Shown piece after piece: positions 6,757-12,829 of a stretch of DNA of 16,311 bases. This stretch comes from Oscillospiraceae bacterium (GTDB lineage Bacteria; Bacillota_A; Clostridia; Oscillospirales; Ruminococcaceae), in assembly GCA_017440445.1 (NCBI GenBank), contig JAFSHE010000098.1, positions 1-16,311 on the forward strand. Direction: 5' to 3'. How positions within the stretch are numbered: position 1 is the stretch's first letter; each line of letters begins with the position of its first letter. Under the pieces are notes generated by a model that did no database searches, had not been told where the DNA came from, and saw only the letters and a list, made by a program, of their open reading frames with translations. Made by a program: the position numbers and the translations under genes.

Positions 6757-6785
6757 ATTATAACACTTTTAAGTGTATTTGTCAA
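6757..6785 (-). promoter_or_regulatory. Consensus promoter of the DUF6809-like gene with a palindromic operator in the spacer
   Basis: On the minus strand TTGACA (6780-6785) and TATAAT (6757-6762) are exactly 17 bases apart. A perfect inverted repeat, ACACTT-TT-AAGTGT (6763-6776), fills most of the spacer, so a bound repressor would block polymerase directly. The nearest candidate is the HTH protein divergently encoded from 6822. A promoter for that HTH gene could overlap here, but I see only weak matches. Confidence 0.78.
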
Positions 6786-6821
6786 TATATAAAATGTATT
6801 TTTATAAAACGAGGTGATATT

Positions 6822-7019
6822 TTGGCTATATTCGGCAACATGGTAAAAAAAATATTGATTGACAAGGGCATGAGCCAGAAAGAACTTGCCTCGTTATGCG
6901 GTATTTCGGCTAATAATCTAAATAATATCCTTAATCGTGACAATGTTACATTGGACAAAATGAAACAGATATCGGAAGCTCTTGACTGTGAGCTTACTAT
7001 CGAATTAAAACCCAAATAA
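6822..7019 (+). CDS. Mini XRE/Cro-type HTH regulator (copy 1)
   Basis: The 65-residue protein is little more than one Cro/CI-type helix-turn-helix domain: SQKELASLCGIS forms helix 2 and the turn, ANNLNNILNRDN the recognition helix region, then LDKMKQISEALDCEL. It starts at TTG 6822, with GAGGTGAT six bases upstream. An internal ATG at residue 7 would cut the first helix. Codons are AT-rich compared with azlCD and the later operon, suggesting acquired DNA. It shares about 28 of 62 residues with the HTH protein at 8507-8725. The C-terminal halves are nearly the same, but the recognition helices differ. It probably binds the palindrome at 6763-6776 and controls itself and the DUF6809-like gene. 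Confidence 0.82.
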   Translation: MAIFGNMVKKILIDKGMSQKELASLCGISANNLNNILNRDNVTLDKMKQISEALDCELTIELKPK

Positions 7020-7057
7020 AACAATTTTTTACGTGTTCAAAATTAATTTGCGCCATA

Positions 7058-7193
7058 GGCAAAGGGACAACCCTTGGGGAGGGGGAAAAGAAAAACTAAA
7101 AAACAAAAAGCGGACATTCCCCCTCCCCAACGGTTTTCCCTCTGCACTCTCTTTCCCCAACCCCACCCCTTTGTCCGCTTTTTATTTTCTGTC
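7058..7193 (+). repeat. Structured repeat element, left copy
   Basis: This 136-bp unit recurs in inverted orientation at 7465-7600 (131 of 136 identical, no gaps). Read 5' to 3' here, 7059-7087 pairs with 7117-7145: 26 base pairs with three single mismatches, including a perfect 14-bp G-rich helix (7074-7087 with 7117-7130). The 29-base A-rich loop contains AAAAAGCGGACA (7105-7116), exactly complementary to TGTCCGCTTTTT at 7172-7183 near the 3' end. The pyrimidine-rich stretch between (7146-7171) has no partner. I see no long protein frame of any family in it. A small mobile element or a structured RNA gene is possible. Confidence 0.85.
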
Positions 7194-7244
7194 TAGTCAG
7201 TTTGTGACAGGATAATTTTTAGATATGCCTTTTTTCGAACACGA

Positions 7245-7347
7245 GTACGGGTGACAGCGATTTTTCTGGTTTTGCGTAGCAAAATCGTTGTCGCTCCGAC
7301 AACGAAAGAAAAATTGCAGCGTTGACGGCGCAGCCGTCAACCCGTGC
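7245..7347 (+). other. Predicted multibranched fold between the inverted copies
   Basis: Nested complementarity covers about 103 bases. An outer stem joins 7245-7252 and 7340-7347 (one wobble pair). An 11-bp stem joins 7257-7267 and 7307-7317 (one wobble pair). Inside it are a hairpin around 7268-7286 (GGTTTTGC-GTA-GCAAAATC) and one at 7285-7305 (TCGTTGTC, loop GCTCC, complement), competing for two bases. A perfect 9-bp hairpin lies at 7321-7341 (GTTGACGGC, loop GCA, complement) and shares two bases with the outer stem. The fold ends at the 15-base tail found in the flanking copies. Structure is inferred from pairing alone. Confidence 0.6.
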
Positions 7348-7401
7348 ACTCTCTTTCCCGACCCCTAACCCCCTCCTCGTTTTTTGTGGGGGGGCGGCTC
7401 A
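7345..7401 (+). repeat. Third, partial copy of the element's pyrimidine-rich tail
   Basis: TGCACTCTCTTTCCC at 7345-7359 is identical to 7143-7157 and, on the other strand, 7501-7515. What follows (GACCCCTAACCCCCTCC) is a diverged version of the tail in the flanking copies. A C-run then faces a G-run across a T6 stretch (7369-7394). The rest of the block, 7402-7464, holds nothing I can identify. Confidence 0.65.
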
Positions 7402-7464
7402 AATATATATTGTCATATTCTTATAAGACAGTGTAAAATAGCCCGCCTGTCCCATATAAAGTCC

Positions 7465-7600
7465 GACAGAAAATAAAAAGCGGACAAAAGGGTGGGGTTG
7501 GGGAAAGAGAGTGCAGAGGGAAAACCGTCGGGGAGGGGAAATGTCCGCTTTTTGTTTTTTAGTTTTTCTTTTTCCCCTCCCCGAGGGTTGTCCCTTTGCC
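7465..7600 (-). repeat. Structured repeat element, right copy (inverted)
   Basis: This is the reverse-complement copy of 7058-7193, with five substitutions and no gaps. On the minus strand it forms the same 26-bp imperfect hairpin (7513-7599), and the loop (7542-7553) is again complementary to the 3' end (7475-7486). Four of the five substitutions are two paired changes that keep the 14-bp helix intact: 7583 with 7529, and 7573 with 7539. The remaining 7601-7762 up to the phosphoesterase gene is AT-rich, with no promoter I trust. Confidence 0.85.
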
Positions 7601-7762
7601 CCTATCACAAAATAATTCCGAACTCGATAACCCACTATTATCACTGATAAACCATCGTCACGAAATGTATTTCAAACCACGAAAAAAGCTTTATCACAAA
7701 AAAATCATCGCCCACATTTTTTAAACCAAACATGAAAATAACCTTAAAAGGAGATTCCCAAA

Positions 7763-8305
7763 ATGAAGATAATGTTTGCATCCGATATCCATGGCTCTGC
7801 GCTTTTCTGCGAAAAGACGCTTGACGCCTACCGCAGGGAGGGCGCTGAAAAGCTCTGTCTGCTGGGAGATATCCTCTACCACGGACCGAGGAACGACCTG
7901 CCCGAGGGTCACGCACCGAAAAAGGTGATACCCATGCTGAACGGGATAAAGAACGAGCTTCTCTGCGTGCGCGGAAACTGCGACACCGAGGTGGATCAGA
8001 TGGTGCTTGAATTCCCCGTGCTTGCAGACTATGCGATGATCTTCGTTGACGGGCGCAGCTTTTTCCTGTCCCACGGACATCATCACAACCCCGAGGCGCT
8101 GCCTCCGCTGAAAAAGGGCGATGTGCTGATAAACGGTCACACCCACGTGCTGCGTGCCTTTGAAAAGGACGGCATCCACTGTCTTAATGTGGGCTCCGTG
8201 TCGCTGCCCAAGGAGAACAATCCCCGCAGCTACATGGTCTATGAGGACGGAACCTTCACGATAAAGACCCTCGACGGCGGGGAGATACTTACCTATTCCG
8301 TCTGA
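7763..8305 (+). CDS. yfcE: YfcE/MJ0936-type metallophosphoesterase
   Basis: The 180-residue protein matches the YfcE family of small calcineurin-like phosphodiesterases (about 160-185 residues), which use two metal ions to cleave phosphodiesters. The metal ligands are all visible in order: SDIHG (D8, H10), LGDILYHGPRN (D36), GNCD (71-74), SHGHH (H104, H106) and NGHTH (H126, H128). The cellular substrate is not known for most of the family. AAAAGGAG stands nine bases before the ATG at 7763. The gene has the GC content and codon use of the core genes, unlike the HTH genes on both sides, so the accessory DNA appears to have gathered around it. Confidence 0.92.
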   Translation: MKIMFASDIHGSALFCEKTLDAYRREGAEKLCLLGDILYHGPRNDLPEGHAPKKVIPMLNGIKNELLCVRGNCDTEVDQMVLEFPVLADYAMIFVDGRSFFLSHGHHHNPEALPPLKKGDVLINGHTHVLRAFEKDGIHCLNVGSVSLPKENNPRSYMVYEDGTFTIKTLDGGEILTYSV

Positions 8306-8309
8306 GCGC

Positions 8310-8357
8310 TTGACAAATCCTGCTGTTGTGGTAAAATAAAAGGTGAGAGCCTTTTTT
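8310..8357 (+). promoter_or_regulatory. Promoter-like site and short hairpin after the phosphoesterase gene
   Basis: TTGACA (8310-8315) and TAAAAT (8332-8337) are 16 bases apart just after the yfcE stop. They run straight into a 6-bp hairpin with a T tail (AAAAGG, TGAGAG, CCTTTT, 8338-8357) that could be a weak terminator for yfcE. Downstream, GTGGTTTT recurs at about 8389 and 8415 in two similar stretches. I find no convincing short gene in 8306-8506. Confidence 0.35.
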
Positions 8358-8422
8358 CAGACGAGGAATATTTAATACGGGTTGCTATTGTGGTTTTGTT
8401 ATGCTTGCCGAACCGTGGTTTT

Positions 8423-8453
8423 ATTGTAGCATAAGTTGACATATATGTCAACT
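8423..8453 (-). promoter_or_regulatory. Perfect 20-bp palindrome overlapping a minus-strand promoter
   Basis: AGTTGACATATATGTCAACT (8434-8453) is a perfect palindrome. On the minus strand its TTGACA (8446-8451) is exactly 17 bases from TACAAT (8423-8428), a good promoter that points away from the HTH gene at 8507 and toward the 3' end of yfcE. No minus-strand gene follows. The palindrome is the likely operator of the neighbouring HTH protein, and the promoter is either orphaned or makes a non-coding or antisense RNA. Confidence 0.65.
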
Positions 8454-8506
8454 ATATTTCAAAGATATTTGTCGGTTTTCGCTGACTTCTGTGCAAAATA
8501 TACAGA

Positions 8507-8725
8507 TTGGATGTGATCGTTATTACTGGTTTTAGTGATGTTGTTAAGCGCAAATTAAAAGAAAAAGGATTAAACCAACAGCATATCGCAAATAATCTAC
8601 AAATTGACAAATCAGCAGTTAGTCACCTGCTAAACCGAGATAATATATCGCTGGATAAAATGCAAGCCATAGCAAAAGCTTTAAACTGCGATCTGGTTAT
8701 TGAGTTAAAAGATAAAGAGGATTAA
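8507..8725 (+). CDS. Mini XRE/Cro-type HTH regulator (copy 2)
   Basis: Up to 72 residues, again a single Cro/CI-type HTH: NQQHIANNLQID, then KSAVSHLLNRDN as the recognition helix region, then LDKMQAIAKALNCDLVIEL. It is a paralogue of the protein at 6822-7019, with a near-identical C-terminal half and a different recognition helix. The start is uncertain. TTG 8507 has no clear ribosome binding site. GTG 8513 is possible. Alignment with copy 1 would put the first residue near 8522, just after GGATGTGAT, where only ATT is available. Codons are AT-rich, as in copy 1. The perfect palindrome at 8434-8453 is the likely binding site. Two terminators follow. Confidence 0.78.
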   Translation: MDVIVITGFSDVVKRKLKEKGLNQQHIANNLQIDKSAVSHLLNRDNISLDKMQAIAKALNCDLVIELKDKED

Positions 8726-8729
8726 TTTA

Positions 8730-8762
8730 CGGCGGCTCGGATGAGCCGCTGTTTCTGTTTTT
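8730..8762 (+). terminator. Terminator after HTH copy 2
   Basis: GCGGCTC-GGAT-GAGCCGC (8732-8749), extended by two outer pairs, is followed by a T-rich tail, five bases after the stop codon. Confidence 0.8.
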
Positions 8763-8776
8763 AAGCTATGACAGAT

Positions 8777-8804
8777 ACGGGCGACCTGTGGTCGCCCGTT
8801 TTTT
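8777..8804 (+). terminator. Second plus-strand terminator
   Basis: ACGGGCGAC, loop CTGTG, then the exact complement (8777-8799) is followed by T6. It is stronger than the first terminator and shields the convergent GH2 operon from plus-strand transcription. Confidence 0.88.
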
Positions 8805-8811
8805 CCGACAA

Positions 8812-8840
8812 ACCAAAATGCCGCAGTGTTACCTGCGACA
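8812..8840 (-). terminator. Terminator of the HAD-FapA-HD-GH2 operon
   Basis: On the minus strand TGTCGCAG and CTGCGGCA (8819-8840, one wobble pair, six-base loop) are followed by TTTTGGTTTG, eight bases after the GH2 stop codon. Confidence 0.7.
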
Positions 8841-8847
8841 TTCGTTT

Positions 8848-11800
8848 TTATTCAAATCTGAACCACTCGAAATCGAACTTCGTTCCGGGGAGGAATACAA
8901 AGCTGATATCGTTTCTGCCCGTAAGCCTCGGGATGTCAAAGCGCTGCTCACTCAGCTCCTCGGAGTGCATGAACTCAAGCAGCACGCTGGTCTGCTCGCC
9001 GCCCTCGGGAGTGTATCTCAGCTGCACCTGATTGGAGGGGTTTGCGGTAATTCCACGGATGGTAACAGCGGATGTGCCGTTCTCTCCGAAATCAAGTCCC
9101 TCGTAATTGATGATAACGTTATTTCCGATGCCCACAACACTGCGGCCATCTATGCGGTAATCATCACCGTAGATGCTGTCGCTCTCGGCGGTGTAGTTGG
9201 TATCGAATGCACGATCTATTGCAGCAAATTCAAAGCCACCGAAGGTAACACGAGAATCGATCACGATACTGATGGTATGAAGTCCCCTCAGTCTTGCGGG
9301 AAGTGCGAAGCGCTCAGGCACAAATCCGCACCAGTGCTTGTTATCGTGATATGTTATCCTGCTGATAAGCTCTGCGCCCTCCTCGCCGGGGATGCCGTCC
9401 CATACCTCGACAGGCATATCAAAGCAGGTGCCGATGTGGATTATTATCTCCTCTGCGCCTGTTCTTCCCAGGTCAACGTTATTGTAGCTCATAACGGTCC
9501 TTCCGTCAAAGCTGCCGATAGCGCCGTCCTCCACAAGATTTACCGTAACGTTGGAGCTGTCAAGCTGGCTTGCGGAGATAAAGCTGTATGCGTCACGGGT
9601 AGCCGCACCCAGTCCTGCAACACTGAACACCACATCCGCACATACCTGCGGCTGAGATGCGCCGTTGTTCACGAATGCACGTGCGATGAACTCGCCGTCA
9701 CCGAGGGCTGTTACAGTAGCCTTTTCGCCGTCCCACTGAACGGTTGCGTTGTTTACCTCAACTCCCGTATTGCGCACGCACTTCCATGTGATGTCGGAAT
9801 ATGTCGCATTTTCGGGCAGGAGCTTTACACGTATCTCGGCTGTTTTTCTGTCCGCATCAAGCTCACGTGTGTCGCAGAGGGGAACTATCTTTCTTACGGG
9901 GACTTCATCCGTGTACTCCGTTTTTACTGCGGGGAATGAATTTTCCGCAGCTGCGGATACGCCGCTGATATCCTCGTCATAAGCGCAGTGGCTTGGTATT
10001 ACAAGCTCCGCAGAGGCAAGTCCCTCGGAGGCAGCCTTTATAATGATATCGCCCGCCTGTGTCGTGGACCTCACCATAGCAAGCAGCTTGCCGCTGAAAA
10101 GTCTGCGGTTGTCGCCCTTGTAGCTGTCGTAGTCGGTGCTGTCGCCATTGTCAAGTCCCACAAGACGGCCTGCACCGCTTACCTCTACCCTGATGCGGTT
10201 TCTTGCGTTACCGACGGGATTTCCGTCCTTATCGGTGACGGATATCTCAACAAAGCATATATCTGTGCCGTTTGCAAAACAGGTACCCTCGCCATCCTCC
10301 TTCAGGACTATCTGCGCAGGGTCGCCGTTTGAGCGCAGAGTTTCCTCTGCGATGACCTCGCCGCTCTCGTCATAGCCCTTTGCGGTAAGCTCGCCCGCCT
10401 TGTACGCAACACGGAACTCCGCACGCATCCTCTCGTCGGTGAGCAGCTTCATCTCGTGCTTTCCGAGACTTTCGCCGTTAAGGAAAAGCTCCACGGTATG
10501 TGCGTTGCTGTAAATGATGACATCTGTCATATCGCCGTCGTTGAAATCCCAGTAGGATGGTACGATGTGTATCATAGGCTCATCTGTCCACACGCTCTTA
10601 TAAAAATAATATGCGTCCTTGGGGAAGCCCGCTGTATCAACGATGCCGAAATAGCTGTTTTTGGTGGAGTAGGGCGTAGGCTCTCCGATATAGTCAAAGC
10701 CCGTCCAGACAAACTGACCGCCGCAGAAATCATGGTCACGGTCAAGTCGCCATGACTTCATGGCGGAGCTGCCCCAGCCCACAACGCTGTTGTCGAGGGA
10801 GCTGCACTGCAGGTCCTCATGCGTGAGTATAGGAGTATCCGCAGGGAAATGATATATTCCTCTGGAGCGCACTGCGGAGGCAGTTTCGCTGCCGTATATC
10901 ATCCAGTCGGGATATTTTGCGTGGTGGTCGTTATACAGACGCTCGGTGTAATTGTAGCCCGCAAGCTTTACGATGTCCGAGCACTTCTGTGCATTTTCGC
11001 TGCCCATGAAGTTGGAGCCGATGGTAGCACGTGCGTTGTGCTTGGGGTCGTACTTCTCAACATAATCGTAAAGTCGCTGTGTTATCTCTATTCCGTGGGG
11101 GTCGTTGGTGTCGCTTATCTCGTTTCCGATACTCCACATTATCATAGAGGGGCTGTTTCTGTCACGCTCTATCCAGCTTCTTACATCACGCTCTGCATGC
11201 TCCTTGAAGAAACGGTGGTTGTCGAACTCCGTCTTGGAATTCTCCCACATATCGAATGCCTCGCTGACTACCATAAGTCCCATATCCCTGCACATCTCCA
11301 CAAGCTGACGTGCGGGCATATTGTGGGTTGTACGGACAGCGTTGCAGCCCATCTCCTTCATTATCCTGAGCTGACGATACAGCGCAGTATCGTTCACCGC
11401 TGCGCCCAGTGCGCCCAGGTCGTGGTGCATGCACACGCCGTGGAGCTTGAGCTGCTTTCCGTTCAGCACAAAGCCCTTTTCGGGGCTGAATTCCACAGTG
11501 CGGTAGCCGTAGGTTATATACTGCACCTCGATAAGCTCATCGTTTTTGTACAGCTCCACCTCCAGCATGTACACCTCGGGAGAGGTCACATCCCATACTG
11601 CGGGCGCTGTGATATCAAAGCTGTTGGAAAAGCACTCCGTACCTCCGCCGAACTTCGCCTGCTGCTTGAAGCCTGCGATAACATTGTAATCGGGTGACAG
11701 CACCTGGAATACCATCGTGATATCCGCTGCCTCGCCGCAGATATCTGTTTCTATCTCGGTGTGCCATGTATCGCCCTCTCCCTTTTCGGAGTGGATATAC

Positions 11801-12261
11801 ACGCCGTTCGTGCGGATGTAGGTATTGTCACGCAGCTTAAGCGTAACGTCACGGAAGATTCCTGCGCCCGAATACCAGCGGGAATTCGGGGACTCGTACT
11901 TCACACGGACGAGTATCTCGTTATCGCCCTCGGAAAGGAAATCAGTGATATCATACTCGAAGGCGGAATAGCCGTAGGTCCATGTGCCGACCTCTTTTCC
12001 GTTTACGAAAACGGTGGAGTTCATGTAAACTCCGTCGAAATTAAGCAGCACCCTGCCTGAAAGCTGCTCCGCAGAAACGGACAGCGTACGTCTGTACCAG
12101 CCCTCGCCCGTCTTGTAGAGGTTTGCGGTATCCCCGATGAGCCAGTCATGGGGAAGCTCCACATCATACCATTTTTTCGATACGAGAGCGGAAAGCTCCG
12201 TGCCTATATCACAAAGGCAGAACTGCCAGCTATCGTTAAAAAGAATGTCCTTGGAATGCAT
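8848..12261 (-). CDS. GH2 beta-galactosidase with DUF4982-type and CBM6-like C-terminal domains
   Basis: The 1137-residue enzyme hydrolyses terminal beta-galactosides or related beta-linked sugars. Domains in order: sugar-binding jelly roll (1-145, with VELPHDW and GWYRR), immunoglobulin-like domain (about 165-260), TIM barrel (265-560), a DUF4982-like and further Ig-like domains (about 575-880), and two CBM6-like modules (about 890-1017 and 1022-1137; the last ends DFEWFRFE). In the barrel, WSIGNE supplies the acid/base E381 and MIYGSETAS the probable nucleophile E459. AAGGAGGA precedes the ATG by seven bases. There is no signal peptide, so the enzyme should be cytoplasmic, which is odd for a protein with two binding modules. 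It is the last gene of the operon, 12 bases after the HD gene. Exact substrate is unknown; other GH2 activities remain possible. Confidence 0.9.
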   Translation of the reverse strand: MHSKDILFNDSWQFCLCDIGTELSALVSKKWYDVELPHDWLIGDTANLYKTGEGWYRRTLSVSAEQLSGRVLLNFDGVYMNSTVFVNGKEVGTWTYGYSAFEYDITDFLSEGDNEILVRVKYESPNSRWYSGAGIFRDVTLKLRDNTYIRTNGVYIHSEKGEGDTWHTEIETDICGEAADITMVFQVLSPDYNVIAGFKQQAKFGGGTECFSNSFDITAPAVWDVTSPEVYMLEVELYKNDELIEVQYITYGYRTVEFSPEKGFVLNGKQLKLHGVCMHHDLGALGAAVNDTALYRQLRIMKEMGCNAVRTTHNMPARQLVEMCRDMGLMVVSEAFDMWENSKTEFDNHRFFKEHAERDVRSWIERDRNSPSMIMWSIGNEISDTNDPHGIEITQRLYDYVEKYDPKHNARATIGSNFMGSENAQKCSDIVKLAGYNYTERLYNDHHAKYPDWMIYGSETASAVRSRGIYHFPADTPILTHEDLQCSSLDNSVVGWGSSAMKSWRLDRDHDFCGGQFVWTGFDYIGEPTPYSTKNSYFGIVDTAGFPKDAYYFYKSVWTDEPMIHIVPSYWDFNDGDMTDVIIYSNAHTVELFLNGESLGKHEMKLLTDERMRAEFRVAYKAGELTAKGYDESGEVIAEETLRSNGDPAQIVLKEDGEGTCFANGTDICFVEISVTDKDGNPVGNARNRIRVEVSGAGRLVGLDNGDSTDYDSYKGDNRRLFSGKLLAMVRSTTQAGDIIIKAASEGLASAELVIPSHCAYDEDISGVSAAAENSFPAVKTEYTDEVPVRKIVPLCDTRELDADRKTAEIRVKLLPENATYSDITWKCVRNTGVEVNNATVQWDGEKATVTALGDGEFIARAFVNNGASQPQVCADVVFSVAGLGAATRDAYSFISASQLDSSNVTVNLVEDGAIGSFDGRTVMSYNNVDLGRTGAEEIIIHIGTCFDMPVEVWDGIPGEEGAELISRITYHDNKHWCGFVPERFALPARLRGLHTISIVIDSRVTFGGFEFAAIDRAFDTNYTAESDSIYGDDYRIDGRSVVGIGNNVIINYEGLDFGENGTSAVTIRGITANPSNQVQLRYTPEGGEQTSVLLEFMHSEELSEQRFDIPRLTGRNDISFVFLPGTKFDFEWFRFE

Positions 12262-12273
12262 TTATTGTCCTCC

Positions 12274-12819
12274 TTATCCCTTGTATAGCATATCCAGCGT
12301 TTTCAGAAACTGCTTTTCGGTCTGCTCAAATGCCACAAAGCTGTAATCGGGCTGAGTTTTTATCTCGGGTGCGGTATCAAACAGCGCAAGCCCGCCGAGC
12401 GCCAGAAACTCATGGTACAGCATGGCGTCGTCTATCTCAGCCACCGCACGGAGAAGCTCCGCATCCTCAGGGTCAAGCCCGAAGCGACGGTATATCACCG
12501 CCTGCAATCGCTTTTCTATCTCCCTGTACTCCGTAAGCTGCCGTTTTACAGGTCGGGTGATATCCGAGATAAACGCCTCGCTTGCGTCATGAAGCAGGCA
12601 GGCAAGCCGCACTCTCTCCGAATATCCACGGGCGTGCGCCTCACGCTCACAGGAAAGACAGTGCTGCGCCACCGAATAAAACCCGCTGAAATGCCCGTTT
12701 GCACGGCACATATATGATAAAGCATGTGCGATATCCTGTGCACAGATGTCCTCCTCACATGGAGAAAGCGGCGAGAAGCTCACGCCGCTGTATGTATAGA
12801 TACAATTTTCAGGTATCAT
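12274..12819 (-). CDS. HD-domain hydrolase, YfbR/YfdR-like nucleotidase type
   Basis: The 181-residue protein carries an HD metal-dependent phosphohydrolase fold. The metal ligands appear as SVAQHCLS (H53), CLLHDASEAFISDITRPVK (H77, D78) and EIDDAMLYHE (D130 or D131). The HDASEAFISD stretch is typical of the YfbR/YfdR group, which includes 5'-deoxynucleotidases acting on deoxynucleoside monophosphates. Nucleotide hydrolysis is inferred from that resemblance. GGAGG follows directly after the stop of the FapA-like gene and lies five bases before the ATG, so translation is probably coupled. GH2 begins 12 bases downstream. Confidence 0.85.
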   Translation of the reverse strand: MIPENCIYTYSGVSFSPLSPCEEDICAQDIAHALSYMCRANGHFSGFYSVAQHCLSCEREAHARGYSERVRLACLLHDASEAFISDITRPVKRQLTEYREIEKRLQAVIYRRFGLDPEDAELLRAVAEIDDAMLYHEFLALGGLALFDTAPEIKTQPDYSFVAFEQTEKQFLKTLDMLYKG

Positions 12820-12829
12820 CGTTCCTCCG

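Noticed and set aside
7033..7215. Open reading frames of 60-81 codons across the repeat copies (also 7399-7644 on the minus strand).
   Set aside because: They consist of translated C/T-rich and A-rich hairpin sequence, lack ribosome binding sites, and the repeat differences track base pairing, not codon positions.
7058..7600. CRISPR array or classical insertion sequence.
   Set aside because: There are only two full copies, in inverted orientation, with no regular spacers. No transposase frame lies between them and no target-site duplication is visible.
8788..9939. Long plus-strand open frame of 383 codons inside the GH2 gene (and a similar one at 12884-14311 inside the FapA-like gene).
   Set aside because: These are shadows on the opposite strand of GC-biased genes; the products are cysteine- and histidine-rich without family features and have no promoter or ribosome binding site.
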